DNA of 64,000 nt, taken from the NCBI GenBank assembly GCA_963678675.1, contig OY783192.1, positions 36,921,250-36,985,249 on the forward strand, given 5' to 3'. Below, piece after piece: positions 34,224 through 44,522 of the stretch; the stretch's first letter is position 1; every line of letters begins with the position of its first letter. Origin of the DNA: Xiphydria camelus (taxonomy: Eukaryota > Arthropoda > Insecta > Hymenoptera > Xiphydriidae). The notes beneath the pieces are model-generated. The model had not been told where the DNA came from. It did no database searches and saw only the letters and a program-made list of their open reading frames with translations. The position numbers and the translations under genes are program-made.

Positions 34224-36413
34224 CTAGGCGAGTTGCGTCCCGCTTCTTCCACCGTGATCACGTCCGACACCGATCATAGACCCACCGCCCCCGATGTCAT
34301 CGCGGACGATCTTCCTTTCTTTGTAATAGATCTCCTCGCTCTCTTTATCGCACAGTAAGAGTACCGCTCCACCGAATAGGAATATAGCGGCACCCCAACC
34401 CACCCCGTACGCCCAACCAAACTCCCACATTAGTCGATTCCCTGTAAAATTACGATAATCTAATTCAGTCATTGCACGTAAAAATATTCTGTATACGCGT
34501 ACGACGCGTGTAAAAGGAATTCTCACCGAGATTGAGTTCTGCGGCCAAGCAAACCGGGTATACAACCAAAGCTATTAAGAGCGATACCACTGTAATAAAA
34601 ATGGTCTTGAAAAACATCGTTCCACTCGGTCGGTCGTATAATCATACTAGAACGGATCAGCCTGCTACTTACACGAGATACCCATGCAGAAAACTGCGAA
34701 TCGGTAATATTTGTGCTTATCCCGATGATCCTGAGACCGTAAACCGAGACCGATTAAAATTGTTGCCGCAATATCAGCTAAAAGGCATACCACGCAAAGC
34801 GCAGCCGCTGCTCTTATGTATGCTGCAAAGGAAACATGAAATCTGCCCTTATTTCCTTGTTGGTATTCTTATTTATAATATTTATAAAAATGATCGATTT
34901 AAATATCATTTAAGTATTATTTCAATGTGACATTCCCCTTACCAATGTCTCTAGCTTGATAACACCCTGGTGGATCTACCATATTGAACGGAAGAGGAGT
35001 CGGAGCGCCGTCCTCTATGCAATGCGCGAAAAGACCCTGACGCCAACCTAAGGCCATTAGCCAGTCGGTGGACGCGAGGCCCATTATCATCAATAGTATT
35101 ACTATCACCCCGCATATAAAAGCGATAACCTGCAAATAACCAACGCCGTTGAAAATTGCAAGCTTTCGTGATGATCTAAATACTTTTACGAATGCCTCTC
35201 CAATTCAGATTGATAACCAACACCGTTTGACCGACTACTATTACGTGCAAGTATTGAATGCCATGATTTGAATTTATTGAAAAAAAAGGAAATAAAACAA
35301 CCCTCTAGAACAGCGGTACCTGGGCGATCTCGTTCTCCCCCATATGATCATCAGACACTGTGTACATAATCATCTTGAAGTTTGAAAATTCCTCGGAAAA
35401 AAAAGTTGCAAGCGTCCGCGTACGATTAAAAGGAGCAGCGCGCGACTTCTTTTACGAATTACGGCACGTCGTATTCCCCTCCGTGGGTTATTAGACGAGG
35501 GTGAGGAACAAACATCTAGCGACTACCGACCGATCAATTTATGGACGGACATGTGCCGCGTACGCGGCAAAACACGAAAAATTCGCGCGCACGTAATTCA
35601 AGAATACGCGATGCACTTTGCGCGCGAGCATTAAAACGATTTTCGTACTGTAACAGACGCGAGCAATTTCGCGATCGTTGAACCACCCCCGTCAATACTC
35701 TCAACAGCCATTTTTACTGGCAGCCAGCAGTGAGTTCAAGACGACCGGGGTTTAGCGGGGGGGGGGGGGGGGGGGGGCGGAGGGGTTGCTCGTGGGAGAC
35801 TGCGCCCGGCCACTGACAATAAGGTCGCCGCGCAATCGCGCAGGTGATGTTAGGGCTGTGAATTTTCTTACGCGCATCAGGGTCTGATTTTTCAGAGGAA
35901 TGATTAGATGGGGAAATCTTACGAGAAATATTTACGGTATTTTTTCACGGGTTAAACGAGTTCTTTGAGGTGCTAACCACTGATATTCATCAAAGGGATT
36001 TCTACCAAGTTCGCGTACAGCGCGCGATCAGTTCCTTCGAGTTTCCCGTTAAAAATTAAACGCGTGTATGTATTTTCTCTCCCTCCTAACATTCTATAAT
36101 ATTGTAATTTCCATAAATTTCAAATTTTCTTATACCGCTTTAGTCAGAATTCTCTAATTTTCTACATAAAACATTATTTTACGCATGTGCAGTACAACGC
36201 TGCTGCATGCTCAGCACCAGAGATAGAGTGATTTCTTTTTGTAGAATCGGATATTCGTATAAAAATAATAAAAATCGTGACGTTTATGATTTTAAACTAC
36301 ATCCATTCTTACATATATTATTATGCAAAACTACCAAACAAATTATAAATTCAAGTTCCTACCTTCAACGGCCTGGTGACAGTTACTGTTTCGATTGTAG
36401 TTGTTTGAGACAT
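34224..36413 (-). CDS. Claudin/PMP22-family four-span membrane protein, TMEM47-like
   Basis: Probably a junctional or plasma-membrane tetraspan protein. Five coding exons: 36413-36363, 35129-34943, 34822-34673, 34589-34527, 34441-34224, total 669 bp, 222 residues. Membrane segments: VIAFICGVIVILLMIMGLAS (just after MSQTTTIETVTVTRPLK), CVVCLLADIAATILIGLGL, VSLLIALVVYPVCLAAEL and YGVGWGAAIFLFGGAVLLL. The first extracellular loop has STDWLMALGWRQGLFAHC and a later cysteine (PPGCYQARD), in place of the strict claudin W-GLW-C-C. The last span (WEFGWAYGVGWGAAIFLFGG) closely resembles vertebrate TMEM47 and worm VAB-9, hence the name. The first intron is long (1.2 kb) and contains a 21-G tract. The 5' end is divergent to the Spc24 transcript. 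Confidence 0.85.
35757..35777. repeat. Run of 21 G
   Basis: Uninterrupted G tract inside the first intron of the claudin-like gene, flanked by GGGG and GGAGGGG patches. It could form a G-quadruplex and is prone to sequencing or assembly length error. Confidence 0.95.
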
Positions 36414-37070
36414 GGCGATTTTGTTGCTCGAATAATCTGAAAGATAAAAGAACTTGCAAAAAAACGGTATGAAAAATATTATGAAGACGTAGTATAACTT
36501 GTAGAGCATTGGTTGATATCTAAGTATATGAATGTAATATTTTGTTTTATTTTAATTAATGTATTGTTACATTTTCCGATATAACACCCTACAGTAATCT
36601 ATTGATGAAAAAATCAATCATGGGGACAATATGCATAATGAAAAGTTCTTTGAGAAATTTTTCCTATTCAAAGTAAAGAAAGAAAATGACTCATCCCAAC
36701 ACGAATAATTACTGGCGAATTTTTTACCGAATATTTTATAGCAATATGCAACAAGTAGACTTTTAAAATTTAGTTTGTATTTGTAGAAATATGAATAAAA
36801 TTAGAACTTAATAATTTTTCATTCTCGTAGATCGTCGTTGAAGAAATGTCTAGCAATGAAATCGTTCTCACTTACGCTTACAGTCGCTAGGATAATACGA
36901 GTACAACTGACATTATTGTTAATCACAGTAGGGACACTGCACTTAATCACTTCTGAACATTAGGTGGATGATTAATGTGCGAACGATATAAAAAAGGCGT
37001 GGGTGTTTACTTTCAATGAATGAATAGCTGCCGAATTGAGGTTGTGTAGTCATACTTCAAGTATTTAAAT
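36414..37070. promoter_or_regulatory. Divergent promoter region
   Basis: This 657-bp gap separates the claudin-like start (minus) from the first ORF of the Spc24 transcript (plus), so it should hold both promoters or 5' UTRs. It is AT-rich with no TATA box I would defend. The first ATG on the right sits inside ATGACGTCA, a perfect CRE/ATF palindrome by chance or design. Confidence 0.4.
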
Positions 37071-37376
37071 ATGACGTCACAAAGAGAGAGCCAAGAAAAA
37101 ATGTTGAAGTCGGAAGTTTTCCAACGAGCGTTTTTCCATTTGAGTCAACAAATGACTCGCCCGGCTCTAAGGAACTTACCAATAGAAACGCAGATATTTC
37201 TCTTGTATCGGATGAAGAGCACTTATGCTCTCTTCATACTCGACGCAACCTTACACAGATCGCTACACGAAAACCTGCCAAACTGTACACTTTCGAGGTA
37301 TGAAAAGTGCCTAATAAAAATGGCGGTTTACACGCCGAGTATTTTTAAAAAGGAACAGTTAAATATCGAAAAATGA
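37071..37376 (+). CDS. Small unassigned ORF upstream of and overlapping Spc24
   Basis: The ORF is 101 codons, uninterrupted, and codon use looks coding. The product is basic and helical: VFQRAFFHLSQQMTRPALRN and LPIETQIFLLYRMKSTYALF with leucines spaced as in amphipathic helices. Its stop overlaps the next ATG as AATGA (stop TGA 37374-37376, start ATG 37373-37375), so both probably sit on one transcript. I do not recognise the family. Alternatives are that it is a chance upstream ORF, or that an unseen intron joins it to the next frame. Confidence 0.5.
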   Translation: MTSQRESQEKMLKSEVFQRAFFHLSQQMTRPALRNLPIETQIFLLYRMKSTYALFILDATLHRSLHENLPNCTLSRYEKCLIKMAVYTPSIFKKEQLNIEK

Positions 37377-38303
37377 ATGAGATTAATAAATTGCGAAGTA
37401 AATATACGATACTGGGTACCTCGGATTTCAAGAAATTAAAAGACAAAAACTTGAAAAATAAAAAACAAATTGAAAAACAGGAACATGAATTTCTCGGTAA
37501 GAATGACCTGTCAAAAGTCCTTTCGTGAGAGTTAAATATAAAGTAAGAAAAGGATGTCGATTGCCTTCTCTAATTTGCAGAAGCTGAAAATGAAATCGAC
37601 GAGCTAAGATTAACCTTAAGTGCCTTAGAGAGTAAACTCAATGTGGAAGAACAAATACTGGAGTCTAAGGAGCATGATTTGATGAAACTTAAAGAGCATT
37701 TGGTAAGAGATAACATTAGTTTCTATTTTGTCTTATCAAAATTCGACGCGAATATTACTTTAATCTTGTGATGATTCTTTCATCAGAAAGAGCTGGAGGC
37801 TGAGAAAAATAAGCTTCTCAGTGAAAATGCTCAGCTCGAGACACAGCAAGCTATACTGAAAAGCACAAAATCAAGCTTAAGGGATCAACGGACGTTAGAT
37901 ATTGGAAAGTAAGTAATGCCAGTTTTCTATCGATACGTCCGCGAGCATAGATTTATTAACTATCGTTTACAGGAGAAAGCTCAGTCTATATAAAGATCTA
38001 ACACGAATCCACTGGGATTATCGTACCGTGGACCAGGGTAGCAAGACAAAAGGATGTATCCTTTTAATTTCCATGACAAATGAATCTTTAAAAATAGTTT
38101 GCAATCCATTATTCTCAAAGTTATACTCCTTATATATATTCATAGACATAACCGATCACGAAGATTACTTGGAAAATTTTAGCTTTGAGAATAGCAATCC
38201 TAATTTGAGGGAACTTCTTTGGGGGGAAGTCAAACGCTCGACAAGATCGTCGGAGTTGAACAAGAAGGAAGGTGACAAAGAAAATGAAAACAAAAATGAA
38301 TGA
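37373..38303 (+). CDS. Kinetochore protein Spc24-like
   Basis: Spc24 pairs with Spc25 in the Ndc80 complex and binds the Mis12/CENP-T receptors at kinetochores. Four exons: 37373-37496, 37581-37702, 37787-37908, 37973-38303, total 699 bp, 232 residues. The first ~120 residues form a charged coiled coil (KKLKDKNLKNKKQIEKQEHE, then ALESKLNVEEQILESKEHDL). A small globular C-terminal domain follows, starting LYKDLTRIHWDYR and containing TKGCILLI and LRELLWGEVKRS. The pattern Y-x-x-L-T-x-I-x-W-D-Y ... KG ... LW matches Spc24. A 25-residue acidic/basic tail follows. The ATG overlaps the stop of the preceding ORF. A polyadenylation signal (AATAAA) is at 38392-38397. Sequence conservation is low, so a related coiled-coil protein is possible. 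Confidence 0.65.
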
Positions 38304-38580
38304 CTGAATAATGTACAATATTTAAAATATTGACTCATAAAGATATACTTTTTTATTAAACATGTAAACAGTATGTGCTTATAGATAATTCAATAAAATC
38401 AGTAATCGACCTGAGAGAAAATTGTAATTTCTTTCTCATACTCGGCAAATTGATCCCGTTTGGTACCCTTCATTGCAAAACTTCTAAATAAAGCACAATT
38501 TATTTAAGATCTCAAGTGAAACGAGGTGCTCAACCTAATTTTGCATAGATAAATTACAAGAAGACGAAGCGCGGACAGGG

Positions 38581-39233
38581 TTATGCTTTTTTCATATCTT
38601 TTATCAACATTAAAATATGATGAAAAATGCAATATAGACACACGAAACAAGATCCGATTACGATTGCAGTTGTAGTGGTACAAAATAATACGCAACATAA
38701 GACTATAATTCCAATGGCCAATATCGCACCTGAAAACAAACATTTGTATAATACTCTCGTTCGGCGGGCTGGAGGCCTCAATCGTTTCCTTAGAATTTTA
38801 TATAAATATTCATGTATTATAATTCAACAAATTAAATACGTTAGTTTGAAGGTAAATTTCTTACCTTCTACAAGGATGAATCCTGTAAAGGTGAACGCAA
38901 TCACGATGATCGCAAAGAAGGTAAATAAAAGTAACGGAACGACCAATGCGATGAGCACTGTCGAGCAAGCGATTAACAAAATTGGGTTGGACATCAAATA
39001 TCCAAATGCCCATTGCACTGTGTCGCAAACCTTTTTATCGTGCAGTAATTCATTACATCTCTTCTTTATTTGTTTACCTGGTCACGAGTGGCACATTATA
39101 CGTTTCGACGGAAACTTTTCAATAAAGCTACAACTTATGTACGCCCGTACGTATGTAAAGTCTTTTCATATTTATGTCAATACTCACATTGATTCTTCCC
39201 GAAATTCAAAAATAATCGACTCGTATCAGTCAT
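38581..39233 (-). CDS. Promethin / lipid droplet assembly factor 1-like protein
   Basis: LDAF1 (promethin) partners with seipin in the ER to nucleate lipid droplets. Three exons: 39233-39188, 39077-38865, 38729-38581, total 408 bp, 135 residues (human about 161). After a short polar N-terminus (MTDTSRLFLNFGKNQ) come paired membrane hairpins: NPILLIACSTVLIALVVPLL, FFAIIVIAFTFTGFILVEG, ILAIGIIVLCCVLFC and TTTAIVIGSCFVCLYCIF. The FILVEG motif closing the second segment matches the G-x-x-(L/V)-x-E-G motif of promethin. It is tail-to-tail with Spc24-like, with a minus-strand AATAAA at 38499-38504. Assignment rests on topology and this motif. Confidence 0.6.
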
Positions 39234-40546
39234 GTCTGCTTCAGAAGAGTCTATCCTCGGATCCTCCTAAAAATATTAACGTTACTGTGATTGGAAATAC
39301 GAGCGACTCCAAAAAGAGGAATAGGTACGTTTCGTCTGCTGCTCTCCGAATAAACAATGACACTTCAATTATTCTAAATCACAACAAAACTATACCTACT
39401 TGGTAGACATTATATTACACTTACCATCGTTCGTACGGTGTGAACGATATTCTGGCTATAATTCAAATTCACTGTTGAATTTCATTTATTCACCTTCACT
39501 GATTTTAGAAGTCGTATCGAAAATGAAGTCCCGCACGCGAGTGATATCACCGAACATAAACATAACCTACACGCGTATCTTGTTACAGAATCTAAAGTAT
39601 TTCTTACCCTGGCGCGTACTACATTTTTTCATCTCGAATTAATGTAAAATATTAATCACCCTAATCTAACAGTGAATTGGATAATAGGTACACGAGTTTC
39701 CGACATCGGAAGTCATACATTCGAACATCCGAAGGAAACGTCAACTACGCTAACCGCAGAGTGGTCAATGGTGGTCATATTCGTCATATTTCAAGCGGCC
39801 ATTTTATGATTCACGTGGTGCCATCGATGGAGAATTGATCAACCCTCTTGAACGTCAGGATTGCTCACATGCACGTGCGCGTATGTGTCGCGGTGTCTGA
39901 ACAAACAGTATGCTATGTTATTGAAATTACTTGAAATGTAAGTTTTCGTATAATCCTTGCGTAAACGCATGATTGGCAATTAATAATTGACGAATCGTAC
40001 GGGCTTTTTCATCCACCTACAACGTTTTGAAGCTGTGTCACACAATCGGAGCACCGTAACCTGTTATAACCTACATATTTTGTCAACTGGATTTTACGGT
40101 GAGTTGCCATGTATGCGTTATTTTATTTCATCGGCGTAATATACGAGATTATTTACTGTACAAATTCCATATTCACATCTTTGTTGACGTCTTCTCGGAG
40201 GATTTATAAATTTAGTAAAATGCCTATGTAAACATATGAATCAGATCATCTCACCATGCATACGAGATTTATGTTTCAATTGAAGCCCCGGGGAGAAAAT
40301 AGTAATACCCCTATGTCACAGCTGTCTTAAAAGTTGCTTTTAAATCCTCAAATCAAATTTTTAATAATAACTGTCCCAGGTTTTTTCCACAAATATAGTA
40401 ACTGTTTAGTTATCATGTATGTTGTGGCTTGTTACCTTAGCCAGTCAAATTATGCAATTAACTGAATTTGCCATAATATGTGGCTTTTCCTCTGAACGCT
40501 TCAATTGCAATGCATAATAGCTATCTTCATTTTCAATGTATTCAGG

Positions 40547-40692
40547 AATATGAGGATAATACAATAACGGAAGATATGGCACCTCCACCTTGTCAAGGCA
40601 TAGAAAGCTCTGTAGTATTCCTTCGAACACATCCAAGAATCTTACAACTACGAGCTCAGAATGCATTGACAATCCCTATTCTTGTTCTTTGA
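40547..40692 (+). other. Possible terminal exon of an unrecognised gene
   Basis: After a good acceptor (TTTTCAATGTATTCAG) the frame reads EYEDNTITEDMAPPPCQGIE, SSVVFLRTHPRILQLRAQN and stops after ALTIPILVL. AATAAA follows about 30 bp downstream of the stop (about 40727). An upstream exon ending at about 40099 may belong to it, but no initiating coding exon was fixed. Function unknown. Confidence 0.35.
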
Positions 40693-40789
40693 TATCCTGA
40701 TGAAGATCATAATCATACTACCCCTTAATAAAACTATACTTTTGTTTGTTTCATAATAGATTTAATTGTTCCCCTCTTCACATATTCCC

Positions 40790-41125
40790 CTATATAAAAA
40801 GTTGTTCTATAATGTTTTTGTAAATAACATAATCATGCCAGCTCGGTGCAACTGATGGACCAAAAAAAGATGTTAAATACAAGAAAACTGTAGAAGAATT
40901 AAAAATATTCAAGGCAGTATACACATTTATGTGTGGAAATTTAAATAATCCAGCTTGAAATGCTAATTCTAGTCTGAATGTAACAATTAATAACTGTTCA
41001 TCTAAATTATTAGCGTGAGATTTTAGCCAAAGTTGTGAATAGCTTTCCAAAGCCATATAATTTATATCAATAAAATTGCAAGTAAAGAGAATTTTGTCAG
41101 TTTTAATTGATGTATCCTCTCACTT
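40790..41125 (-). CDS. Possible chemoreceptor-like C-terminal fragment
   Basis: The minus-strand frame is open for 111 codons and reads ALESYSQLWLKSHANNLDEQ, LLIVTFRLELAFQAGLFKF, PHINVYTALNIFNSSTVFLY and LTSFFGPS. The hydrophobic helix followed by LLIVTFR...AG.F and a final hydrophobic stretch recalls the last membrane span of insect odorant or gustatory receptors. The diagnostic TYhhhhhQF motif is not present. No upstream exons were found, so it may be a fragment or pseudogene. Low certainty. Confidence 0.25.
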
Positions 41126-41573
41126 TTTCCCCATCCCTCAGCTTCTATGCTCCCTCCCCAACGTCCCTACAATTGAAGCTACTAATGTTCCCAACGAACG
41201 TACATAATTAGGGATTCATGGAAATATATTCTTTAGATAATGAATACGGGAAGCTTTTAATTAAATTCGCAAATCCCTAAATCTCGAGTGAGATGCGGGC
41301 GTTTTAGACCGTTCCTCTCCGCGGATACATTTAAAATCGCAAAAGTCATTGACTTCGAGCTTGCGCAGATTTCCGACTCCCCACGCACGAATAATTGCGT
41401 GTCGCGTTACCGTATGATTCGATAAGAAGCGAGAGTATGGTGTGTACAATGCACCGGCGTGCCGACGTACCAATACCGGGCGCATCGCCAGCCGCGCACT
41501 ACATCCCGCGATAGGCGACGTGCCCGCAGTTCTCCATCGTTGAAGGAGGTGCGTTCGCACTCGCAATTTAAGG

Positions 41574-43721
41574 TTGCCATGCCATTATCGATTCTCGGAA
41601 TGTGGGGCGTGGATATCTCGCTATATCAGCTTCATCGCGTCGTCGTACGCTTTTCAGTTAGTCCGTCCGACTCTGTACACGATCGTGTCATGTCCCGCCG
41701 TACCCATCGTTCGTAACTTTTCCGATGATATCGAGAAAACGGCGTCGCTGGCAAGAGGAGTTGCTAGTTGCGAACGAGCGCGATGTCAACGATCGGCCGG
41801 CATGCGAAACATTACCTCGAATATTTCACGTTGCTGCTCGTACCAGAATTCCTCGGCCCCGCCGGAGCAAAGAAGGTACAGGCGAATCCACGGGCTGCAG
41901 CTGCCGTTGCATCCCCGACAAGTAGTGGGCTGGATCGTTCTCAGCGGTATCGCCGTCGGAACTTTTACGGTGCTGGTACCCATGCTCGATCCCAGATTGC
42001 GTTCGCCGATATCGATTCTGATCGCTGCCACTCTCGTGGTTCACGTTGCCGCTCATCTGGCGGCACTTCTGCTCGATCCCGCCGATCCCCAAGTAAGGGC
42101 GAAACCCGCCTCCGCGGTGGTACCGGAATTCGATCGCACCAAGCACCCCCACGTCATCGAAAACGGTCGTTGTCACCTTTGCAATATAACGGCCACCAGT
42201 AAGAGGACCAAGCACTGCTCCACTTGCAACAAGTGCGTCGCGCGCTTCGATCACCACTGCAAGTGGCTCAACAATTGCGTCGGTGGCAGAAACTATTCGG
42301 CATTCATAATCTGCCTCATTTCCGCCGTCGTTTCCTCGCTGGCGGTGGTCGGACTGTCGATCACCGAGCTTCTCCCGATAGGCGTAGATACGAGCTGCGT
42401 AGATTGGAACGCGACCATGAGCAATGTCACTCAATCGGTGTTGACGACACCAGCCGGTACTGGATCATTGGTGATCATTTCGGTGGTTGGAATACTCTCG
42501 GCTGTGGCCGCGGTACTTCTCATACATCTTTGCTTCTTTCACGGCTACATCGCTTGTCTGGGACTGACGACGTACGAGTACGTGCGCAACAAGAGGGAGA
42601 AGAACGCGGCAAAGATTCAACCGGAAAGCAGTACAATCGAAAACAATGTTACGGCCGATCAGCTACCAGTGCGGTACCACTTCTGCAAGAGCATACCCTC
42701 TGGCGACGAACGATCCGCGGACGAGATGGTCGTAGCCACGAGAGACGTGTACGTTTGTTCCGCTCACAGACACGAAAGCGCCAACGACGGCGGTAACAGT
42801 GGCGGCAGGCCGAGGGAAAGGAGAGATTTTCATTTGTACTTTTCTTACGAAGCTCGTGCCAACGAGACTTCGATAGAACTGTCCTCAAGGACGATCGTCG
42901 ATGAGCCCGCGGTGACGACAATTCCACGAAACGACGAATCAGTGGAGCTGAAACCCTCCACGCCGTCGCCGGTATCCTGCTGCTTCTCCATGGTCAGTCA
43001 TCCCTCAACGAACGTTTCCGCGTTACAGAAGTGCGCGAATAAACCGTTGTCACAGAGGAAGCGTTGCAGCGGAGGGAGCGACGAAGGAACGCCGGTCGCG
43101 AGGAAGTCTTGTACCACTATAAGGAGAATACGAACTTTCCTTCGTTCCACCTTGAAGAAAAATTCGCCGCGTAGCCAACGCGCCGTCCTCAGTGCCGTCG
43201 AATTAGGTCGGACACGGAAGAACAGGGTGAATCCCTCTGCCGCGAGTCCCGAGAACGTTGTCGACAAGGAGGAGATTTTGCGGAGCGTTCCCGTCGTCCT
43301 TCTACCCCCTGCACCCTGCAAGGAGGAAACTAAGACGCGTGCAACGAGACCACCAGTCAAACTTCCACCTTTGCCCCTGCCACCGTCGAGACATCGCGCG
43401 AAACACGTCGCCGTACCGCTCGCGATCGGCGATCCCTCGTGTCCCTTCGGTGCCGCGCCGACGACCATATCCAAACGAAATCAACCCCCCCTTCGAATCA
43501 GAAGACCGTCTTTTTACAAGAGACCCAGGTTCAAAATGGGGCCGCACATCACGCAATCCGCTCAATTATCTCCGATACCGGAATCGGAGCAATCTAAACC
43601 CGCGTCACCTCGTTCGCCACCCCTGCAACCTCGTCGACACTTCGCGTTTCCTCCGTGTTTAACGGATTCGAAGGAAGCGATATTGTACAATAATGCCGGC
43701 ATATCGTTTGGTCGGGCTTAA
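41574..43721 (+). CDS. DHHC palmitoyltransferase, ZDHHC1/11-like
   Basis: It adds palmitate to protein cysteines; family members sit in ER/Golgi membranes. Single exon, 715 residues from the first ATG. Another in-frame ATG at 41802 (MRNITSNISRCC) may be the true start, since the first 76 residues look unlike the family. Two membrane spans (WIVLSGIAVGTFTVLVPML; SILIAATLVVHVAAHLAALL) precede the cysteine-rich domain: CHLCNITATSKRTKHCSTCN, CVARFDHHCKWLNNCVGGRN. The catalytic DHHC lies at about residues 226-229. Two further spans follow (FIICLISAVVSSLAVVGLSI; VVGILSAVAAVLLIHLCFF), then TTYEYV, equivalent to the TTxE motif. A Pro/Ser/Arg-rich tail of over 350 residues completes it. The DHHC-CRD with a long disordered tail resembles ZDHHC1/11. 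A likely polyadenylation signal is at about 44172. Confidence 0.93.
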   Translation: MPCHYRFSECGAWISRYISFIASSYAFQLVRPTLYTIVSCPAVPIVRNFSDDIEKTASLARGVASCERARCQRSAGMRNITSNISRCCSYQNSSAPPEQRRYRRIHGLQLPLHPRQVVGWIVLSGIAVGTFTVLVPMLDPRLRSPISILIAATLVVHVAAHLAALLLDPADPQVRAKPASAVVPEFDRTKHPHVIENGRCHLCNITATSKRTKHCSTCNKCVARFDHHCKWLNNCVGGRNYSAFIICLISAVVSSLAVVGLSITELLPIGVDTSCVDWNATMSNVTQSVLTTPAGTGSLVIISVVGILSAVAAVLLIHLCFFHGYIACLGLTTYEYVRNKREKNAAKIQPESSTIENNVTADQLPVRYHFCKSIPSGDERSADEMVVATRDVYVCSAHRHESANDGGNSGGRPRERRDFHLYFSYEARANETSIELSSRTIVDEPAVTTIPRNDESVELKPSTPSPVSCCFSMVSHPSTNVSALQKCANKPLSQRKRCSGGSDEGTPVARKSCTTIRRIRTFLRSTLKKNSPRSQRAVLSAVELGRTRKNRVNPSAASPENVVDKEEILRSVPVVLLPPAPCKEETKTRATRPPVKLPPLPLPPSRHRAKHVAVPLAIGDPSCPFGAAPTTISKRNQPPLRIRRPSFYKRPRFKMGPHITQSAQLSPIPESEQSKPASPRSPPLQPRRHFAFPPCLTDSKEAILYNNAGISFGRA

Positions 43722-44522
43722 CTGCTGTAACTAATACATCGGGCAGCAGCTTTAGAGAGTCGGAAACATTCGTACGTCCATACAATATCCGCCCCGCGAG
43801 AGAATCGAACTATACGCTAATTCCATGCGCAAAATTGGAGTTCCCGTCCAAGTTATTTCTTCTACATCTCTCGATAAGTAGTAGTAGCTACTGTAAGGAC
43901 AGTCGAATCGAAGCCATCGAAAAAAATTTATTCCGATCGAATATATTGTGCGTATAGATTATTATAATCATCGTTCAGTTTTTCGAACACTGCTCCTGAT
44001 ACGACAAAAAGACATTCGCCGGGGATAATGCTCGGTTTAAGAAAGACTATAAAAATGGTGCATATTGTCATTGTCAAATGTGATCACCGAACTTGATTAA
44101 AGTAATTTTATAAATATATATTATAGGGGTATATAAATACGTTCTCTACAATGATACTTTCAAGTTCGAATAATAAAATTTGTTCCATGTGATAGAAAGT
44201 GTTACATCTAAATGTATTGACGTTCGTCACCGAATCAATCAGCTTTGGAGAAGTGGTACCGGACGGTACAAAGCGAGGGGTGTGTTCCTGTTTAGGATAT
44301 AACTCTTGTTCCCTCTTGACAATCCGATCCTCTATCGTTAGCTAACATGCGATCTGTTTTATTTACTCTACGTCCTTCGTTGTGTTATTATCACGAGCTA
44401 TTTTTGATTTTTACGGAAGGAAGGAAAGGATGGAAAATTAACGACCAACCGTGACCCAATAAGCTACTACGCGCTAATACGCGCTGCGGTGTTGATTTAT
44501 ACCTGTTATTCCTCCGCAGACA
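43722..44522. other. 3' UTR of the DHHC gene and DUS1L promoter
   Basis: No ORF of note. The left half should be DHHC 3' UTR to the AATAAA at about 44172; the right half, with CG-containing sequence at 44.3-44.5 kb, should hold the DUS1L promoter. No repeats seen. Confidence 0.6.

Larger units (their letters stand above)
39234..41573. other. Intergenic region with two uncertain terminal exons
   Basis: No complete gene can be assembled here. A possible 5' UTR exon ends at GGATTTTACG|GTGAGT (about 40099). The candidate terminal exons at 40547-40692 (+) and 40790-41125 (-) are listed separately; they converge. 41.1-41.5 kb is likely promoter/5' UTR of the DHHC gene. Confidence 0.45.

Noticed and set aside
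41786..43662. Several long ORFs overlapping the DHHC gene in other frames
   Set aside because: They lack motifs; the 715-codon frame holds the whole catalytic domain, so the others are shadows.
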